Shown piece after piece: positions 16,174 through 20,097 of a stretch of 20,097 nucleotides of DNA. Position 1 is the stretch's first letter. The number at the start of each line of letters is the position of its first letter. The notes beneath the pieces were generated by a model. That model was not told the DNA's origin. It searched no databases and was given only the letters and a program-made list of their open reading frames with translations. Made by a program: the position numbers and the translations under genes. The stretch comes from Stramenopiles sp. TOSAG23-2. Taxonomy: Eukaryota > Sar. The stretch covers positions 1 through 20,097 of the forward strand of contig LT649563.1 of the NCBI GenBank assembly GCA_900128395.1, read 5' to 3'.

Positions 16174-17163
16174 CTAATTCATTCTACGTTCAAAATTTGT
16201 TAATGTATTTTTCATAAGCATACATATTGTCATTGGACCAACACCACCTGGTACTGGAGTAATTTGCCCAGCAACTTCAAATGCTGCTGCATATTCTACA
16301 TCACCACACATACGACGTCCTGATTTTCTAGAAGGGTCATCTTTAAAATTAACACCAACATCGATCACACATGCACCAGGTTTGATCCAATCAGCTTTGA
16401 CAAATTCTGGTTGTCCAATAGCAGCAATAACAATATCTGCTTGCTTAACGATACCAGGTAAATCTTGTGTACGTGAATGACAACATGTTACAGTAGCATT
16501 TCTATGTAGCAACATTGTAGCAACTGGCAAACCAACAATATTGGAACGACCAACCACTACAACATTTGCACCACTTAACTCAACGCCTGCTCGATCGATT
16601 AATTCAACACAACCTAGTGGAGTACAAGGTGCGTTGCCCATAGCAAGTCCATCCCATGGTACACGATCTTGTCTACATTCTTCACCACTTCGTAGCAATG
16701 CACCGATATTTTGTGGATGAAATCCATCAACATCCTTTCCAGTCTCAATACATGCCAACACGCGTTTTTGATTTACATGTTCTGGCAATGGTAATTGTAC
16801 TAATATGCCGTCAACGTCTGGATTAGCATTTAGTTCAGAAACTTTTTGAACTAATAATTCTTCATCAACATCTTCTGGTAATACTGTTTCAAAAGATGCA
16901 ATACCAACTTCTTTTGCTGCCTTTTTTTTCATCGATACATATTTTGCACTATCAGGGCGATCACCAACAAGAACAACAGCTAAACCAGGCTGCTTGCCAT
17001 ATTTGCTGCTTAGCTCTGCAGTTGCCGCTGCAATCTCTGCACGTATTTCAGAAGCAACCGCATTTCCATCAATTTTAGTTGCTAAACCACGTTGTAAAAT
17101 ATTTTTTACATTATTATTATTTTTTAAATTTTTGATTAAATTGCGTGCAATCATAGATGCCAT
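16174..17163 (-). CDS. folD: Mitochondrial methylenetetrahydrofolate dehydrogenase/cyclohydrolase (FolD/MTHFD2-like, 329 aa)
   Basis: Interconverts 5,10-methylene-THF, methenyl-THF and 10-formyl-THF with NAD(P). Residues 1 to about 28 are rich in Asn, Lys and Arg with no acidic residue and end Q-R-G-L-A-T-K, a likely mitochondrial presequence. Catalytic signature residues are present: Y75-x3-K79, Q123 in D-G-I-L-V-Q-L-P-L-P, and D146 in K-D-V-D-G-F. The Rossmann cofactor motif is V-V-G-R-S-N-I-V-G-x-P (203-213), and the C-terminal P-V-P-G-G-V-G-P-M-T (303-312) is intact. Compared with human or E. coli enzymes there are about 12 extra residues between N-I-G-A-L (152-156) and P-C-T-P (179-182). 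There is no fused FTHFS domain; that activity is encoded by the divergent neighbour. Met4 (17154) is an alternative start. NAD versus NADP preference cannot be read. Confidence 0.95.
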   Translation of the reverse strand: MASMIARNLIKNLKNNNNVKNILQRGLATKIDGNAVASEIRAEIAAATAELSSKYGKQPGLAVVLVGDRPDSAKYVSMKKKAAKEVGIASFETVLPEDVDEELLVQKVSELNANPDVDGILVQLPLPEHVNQKRVLACIETGKDVDGFHPQNIGALLRSGEECRQDRVPWDGLAMGNAPCTPLGCVELIDRAGVELSGANVVVVGRSNIVGLPVATMLLHRNATVTCCHSRTQDLPGIVKQADIVIAAIGQPEFVKADWIKPGACVIDVGVNFKDDPSRKSGRRMCGDVEYAAAFEVAGQITPVPGGVGPMTICMLMKNTLTNFERRMN

Positions 17164-17897
17164 CGTTGTATTAATATAATTTTGTTGTTGGTTGTTTATT
17201 GTGATATAAAGAAAAAGAAATGAATCCTATTATTTTTCCTACAACTAAATATATAGTACATAATATATATATACATTTAATCGGGCATATAGATAAGAAA
17301 AGATAATTTTTATTATTAGTTGTTTTTTAAGCTTAAACGACAAACGAGGAGGATTTTTTTTTTTTTTGGATCTTTTTTTTTACTTCAACTCAAAATATTA
17401 GCAGGTGCACAGGCAGGCCAAATTAAAGATCCATATTTTTAATTTTCCCCTTTTCTTCTTTTCGTTTCCCAACAAGACATTGTGGTTTGTGTTGCTTTAC
17501 AACAGATTATTTGAAATAAAAATGGCACAAATGTAGGATAAAAAAACTATTACATGAAAGGACATCAATATATTAAGTACAATACAAAATATCAAAATAC
17601 ATTCTATTTATATATTATTTCTTAGTATATGGAATTACATACCTACCAATATCTGTACATCAACACATTTTTTTTTTATTATTTATTGAAGAAGAAGATT
17701 TGCAACATTTGTGCATCATTTTTATATAAAGTTTTTAATATTTTAAATGATATAAAATAAGAGATAGCATTTAGAAATATATACATATATATAAACGAAC
17801 AACAACAATAATATATTTTTAGAATATTTTTCTTTTCATAAGATTATAATTTATTTCCAGATATCTATCTATATATATATATATATACAAAGCAACC
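17164..17897. promoter_or_regulatory. Shared divergent promoter region of FolD and FTHFS
   Basis: A 734-bp region between the two start codons, AT-rich, with T-runs (about 17354-17367 and 17375-17383), a pyrimidine tract near 17449-17469 and (TA)n next to the FTHFS start (17868-17886). TTTATTTCCAG ending at 17861 resembles a splice acceptor, but I see no convincing donor. No reading frame is supported. Two genes of one pathway reading outward make shared control plausible; no specific operator is recognised. Confidence 0.55.
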
Positions 17898-19718
17898 ATG
17901 TTGTCACGTCAATTAATTTATAATGTAGCAAGAAAAACAAACGTATTTAAGTCAAAAATTAATACGTCACAAGTTGTATTTAGTAATTTAATACATACAA
18001 CTACATACAACAATGCGGAAACACCACATGGTTTATCAGATGAAGAGATTGCTGTTGCAAATTTAGGCAACATGCAACCAGTAGTTGATGTTGCAAAAAG
18101 ACGCTTTGATGTTGAAATTGGAGAAGATGATCTTGAAGTGTATGGACGTTACAAAGCTAAAATTCCTTTTAATTTTATAAAAAAGTTAGAAAAAGAAGAA
18201 GATGGTAAATTAATTCTTGTTACTGCCATGTCACCAACACGTTTTGGAGAGGGGAAAACATGTACTAGTGTTGGATTAGGCGATGGTTTATGCCAAATTG
18301 GCAAAAATGCAATGGTATCGTTGCGCGAGCCAAGTTTAGGGCCTGTCTTTGGTGTAAAAGGTGGTGCTGCTGGTGGTGGATATGCTCAAGTTGTTCCTAT
18401 GGCAGATATTAATTTACATTTCACTGGTGACTTACATGCTATTGGTGCAGCAAATAATTTATTAGCTGCCATGTTAGATAATCATATCTATTGGGCAAAA
18501 GAGCCATTAGTAGATGTTAGACGTATTGGTTGGAGACGTGTCGTTGATATGAATGACAGAGCTTTAAGAAACATTACCTGTGGATTAGGTGGACGTACGG
18601 ATGGTATTCCACGTCAAGATGGTTTTGATATTACAGTTGCCTCGGAGATTATGGCAATTTTTTGTTTAGCTACGGATATGGATGATTTAACTAGACGTCT
18701 TGGACAAATCGTAGTTGGTTATACACGTGCACGTAAACCTGTTACGTGTAAAGATTTAAATGCAGATGGTGCATTGGCTGCATTGTTACGCGATGCAATA
18801 CAGCCAAATCTAGTGCAAACGTTAGAAAATAATCCAGCTGTTATTCATGGTGGGCCATTTGCAAATATTGCACATGGTTGCAGTTCCGTCATTTCTACAA
18901 AAGCATCTTTAAAATTATGTGATTATGTAGTCACGGAAGGTGGTTTTGGCGCTGATTTAGGTGCTGAAAAATTTTTCAATATTAAATGTCGTAAATCTGG
19001 ATTATCCCCTGATTGCGTTGTTGTAGTAGCAACGGTACGTGCATTGAAATTACATGGTGGTGCAGATGAAAAAACATTATCAAAGGAAGAAAACGTCGAT
19101 GCAGTTCGTGGCGGAATGGTCAATTTGGAAAGACATATTGAAAATGTGAGAAAATTCGGTGTACCAATTGTTGTTGCTGTAAATCAATTTCCATTTGACA
19201 CAGATGCAGAGCTTGATGCAGTAGAGGAAGAATGTAAAAATTTGGGAGTAAAAGCTGTACGTTCAAATCATCATGGTCATGGCGGAGCAGGTGCTAAAGC
19301 ATTGGCAGAAGAAGTTGCAAATACATGCCAAACAGAAGAAAGTAATTTCAAAACACTTTATCCTGACGAAATGTCTTTGGAAGATAAAATTCGTACAGTT
19401 GCTACGGAAATGTATCGTGCAGACGATATAGCAATTGATGCAACTGCTGCTACTAAATTAAAACAATTTACTAAAGATGGATATGGACATTTTCCAATAT
19501 GCATGGCAAAGACGCAATATAGTTTTTCAGCAGATCCTAAAGCACTTGGCGCACCGAGTGGTCATATACTTCCAGTTCGTGATGTACGTTTAAGTGCTGG
19601 TGCAGAATTCATTGTTGCATTAACTGGTGATATTATGCAAATGCCTGGATTACCAAAAGTTCCAGCAGCTGAAAATGTTGGTGTTCATGAAGATGGCGCT
19701 ATTTACGGTTTGTTTTAA
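17898..19718 (+). CDS. Mitochondrial formate-tetrahydrofolate ligase (10-formyl-THF synthetase, 606 aa)
   Basis: Catalyses ATP-dependent formylation of THF by formate. Residues 1 to about 40 (basic, Ser/Thr-rich, no acidic residue until E41) look like a mitochondrial presequence; the remaining roughly 560 residues match the length of monofunctional bacterial-type enzymes. Signatures: P-loop F-G-E-G-K-T (116-121), R-E-P-S-L-G-P-V-F-G-V-K-G-G-A-A-G-G-G-Y-type block (143-162), N-L-H-F-T-G-D-L-H-A-I (172-182), and the terminal T-G-D-I-M-x-M-P-G-L-P-K-V-P block. ATG 17898 has ACC before it; stop is TAA. There is no dehydrogenase/cyclohydrolase domain, unlike the fused C1-THF synthases of animals and fungi. 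It is divergent from FolD and would act with it in mitochondrial one-carbon flux. Base composition matches its neighbours, so any ancient bacterial origin is no longer visible in composition. Confidence 0.96.
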   Translation: MLSRQLIYNVARKTNVFKSKINTSQVVFSNLIHTTTYNNAETPHGLSDEEIAVANLGNMQPVVDVAKRRFDVEIGEDDLEVYGRYKAKIPFNFIKKLEKEEDGKLILVTAMSPTRFGEGKTCTSVGLGDGLCQIGKNAMVSLREPSLGPVFGVKGGAAGGGYAQVVPMADINLHFTGDLHAIGAANNLLAAMLDNHIYWAKEPLVDVRRIGWRRVVDMNDRALRNITCGLGGRTDGIPRQDGFDITVASEIMAIFCLATDMDDLTRRLGQIVVGYTRARKPVTCKDLNADGALAALLRDAIQPNLVQTLENNPAVIHGGPFANIAHGCSSVISTKASLKLCDYVVTEGGFGADLGAEKFFNIKCRKSGLSPDCVVVVATVRALKLHGGADEKTLSKEENVDAVRGGMVNLERHIENVRKFGVPIVVAVNQFPFDTDAELDAVEEECKNLGVKAVRSNHHGHGGAGAKALAEEVANTCQTEESNFKTLYPDEMSLEDKIRTVATEMYRADDIAIDATAATKLKQFTKDGYGHFPICMAKTQYSFSADPKALGAPSGHILPVRDVRLSAGAEFIVALTGDIMQMPGLPKVPAAENVGVHEDGAIYGLF

Positions 19719-20097
19719 AAAAAGAAAAAGAGGAAAGGAGGGGGGGGGGGGGGGGGACACACACACAGATATGTGCATTAGTCAAAGATATAGCATATCA
19801 TATAGAATATTTATATTAGGGCCATGATAGAAATGATGATTATAGTTGTATTACGCCAAGAGTACAAACGTTCGTACGTAATAGAGTAATAGAAGTGTTG
19901 TGTGTGTGTGTGTGTTAAAAAAATATTACATGTGTACACTTATATATATTTATAGACAGGCTGAGAGCTTAGACCTGCACTTTTGGCACTTTCCGTTTAC
20001 ATAGGTAATATTTTGTACTTTTAGTATATTAAAATTTAAAAAAATCAGTTTTTGGGAGAACTTTTTTTTCCAATTAAGTACACGTTTTTTCGTAGTC
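19719..20097. other. 3' flank of FTHFS with homopolymer and microsatellites
   Basis: Holds the FTHFS 3' UTR. It contains a run of 17 G (19740-19756) followed directly by (AC)n, then (TG)n at about 19895-19914. No gene is supported; a 66-codon frame across the end of FTHFS is a shadow. Nothing else is seen to the window end. Confidence 0.6.
19740..19756. repeat. Poly-G run (17 bp) adjoining an AC microsatellite
   Basis: Seventeen consecutive G residues in an otherwise AT-rich genome, 22 bp after the FTHFS stop, followed by acacacacac. Length is likely to be error-prone in sequencing. Confidence 0.95.

Noticed and set aside
17850-17861. Leader intron of FTHFS
   Set aside because: The acceptor-like TTTATTTCCAG has no convincing upstream donor.
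16174-19718. Bacterial contamination or a recent horizontal transfer of folD/FTHFS
   Set aside because: Both carry presequence-like N-termini and have the same AT-rich composition as neighbours; spacing and orientation are not operon-like.

Overview
The window is a stretch of nuclear DNA from an AT-rich, gene-dense, intron-poor eukaryote, most likely a unicellular protist. Reasons: long single-exon reading frames with eukaryote-only domains (Sin3-type PAH, cyclic-nucleotide-regulated AGC kinase, FAR-17a/AIG1 family, a large TPR protein), mitochondrial presequences on two folate enzymes, many AT, TG and poly-N microsatellites, and no Shine-Dalgarno or operon structure. TAA, TAG and TGA are all used as ordinary stops, so the code is standard. 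A stramenopile or alveolate affinity would fit the kinase and the separate FolD and FTHFS enzymes, but this is inference; I cannot name the species.

Layout, left to right: (1) 1-1392, minus: 5' part of a gene that runs off the left edge, encoding an in-frame 36-residue repeat array, one PAH domain and a C2H2-like zinc finger. (2) 1393-2445: AT-rich spacer holding a 240-bp terminal-inverted-repeat element (1681-1920) and an unexplained GC-richer island near 2186-2320. (3) About 2446-3046, plus: a weakly supported, possibly spliced gene with a six-cysteine C-terminus. (4) 3341-5956, minus: PKG-like kinase with three cyclic-nucleotide-binding domains and an N-myristoylation signal. (5) 6799-8373, plus: unrecognised basic 524-residue protein. 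(6) 8798-9649, minus: FAR-17a/AIG1-like membrane protein with its catalytic Thr and His. (7) 9650-10638: long divergent spacer containing a possible small frameshifted membrane-protein gene on the minus strand. (8) 10639-15834, plus: 1731-residue protein with acidic disordered N-terminus, WW-like motif, EF-hand and about 16 TPR repeats. (9) 16174-17163, minus: mitochondrial FolD. (10) 17898-19718, plus: mitochondrial formate-tetrahydrofolate ligase.

The clearest functional link is the head-to-head FolD/FTHFS pair. Together they catalyse the interconversion of formate, 10-formyl-THF, methenyl-THF and methylene-THF in the mitochondrion and share a 734-bp intergenic region. The other genes have no obvious pathway link. 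The genes alternate strand strictly, so every spacer is either divergent (promoter-promoter) or convergent (3'-3'). A related repeat of about 120 bp sits in two of the three convergent spacers. I found no tRNA, rRNA, CRISPR array or prokaryotic mobile element.
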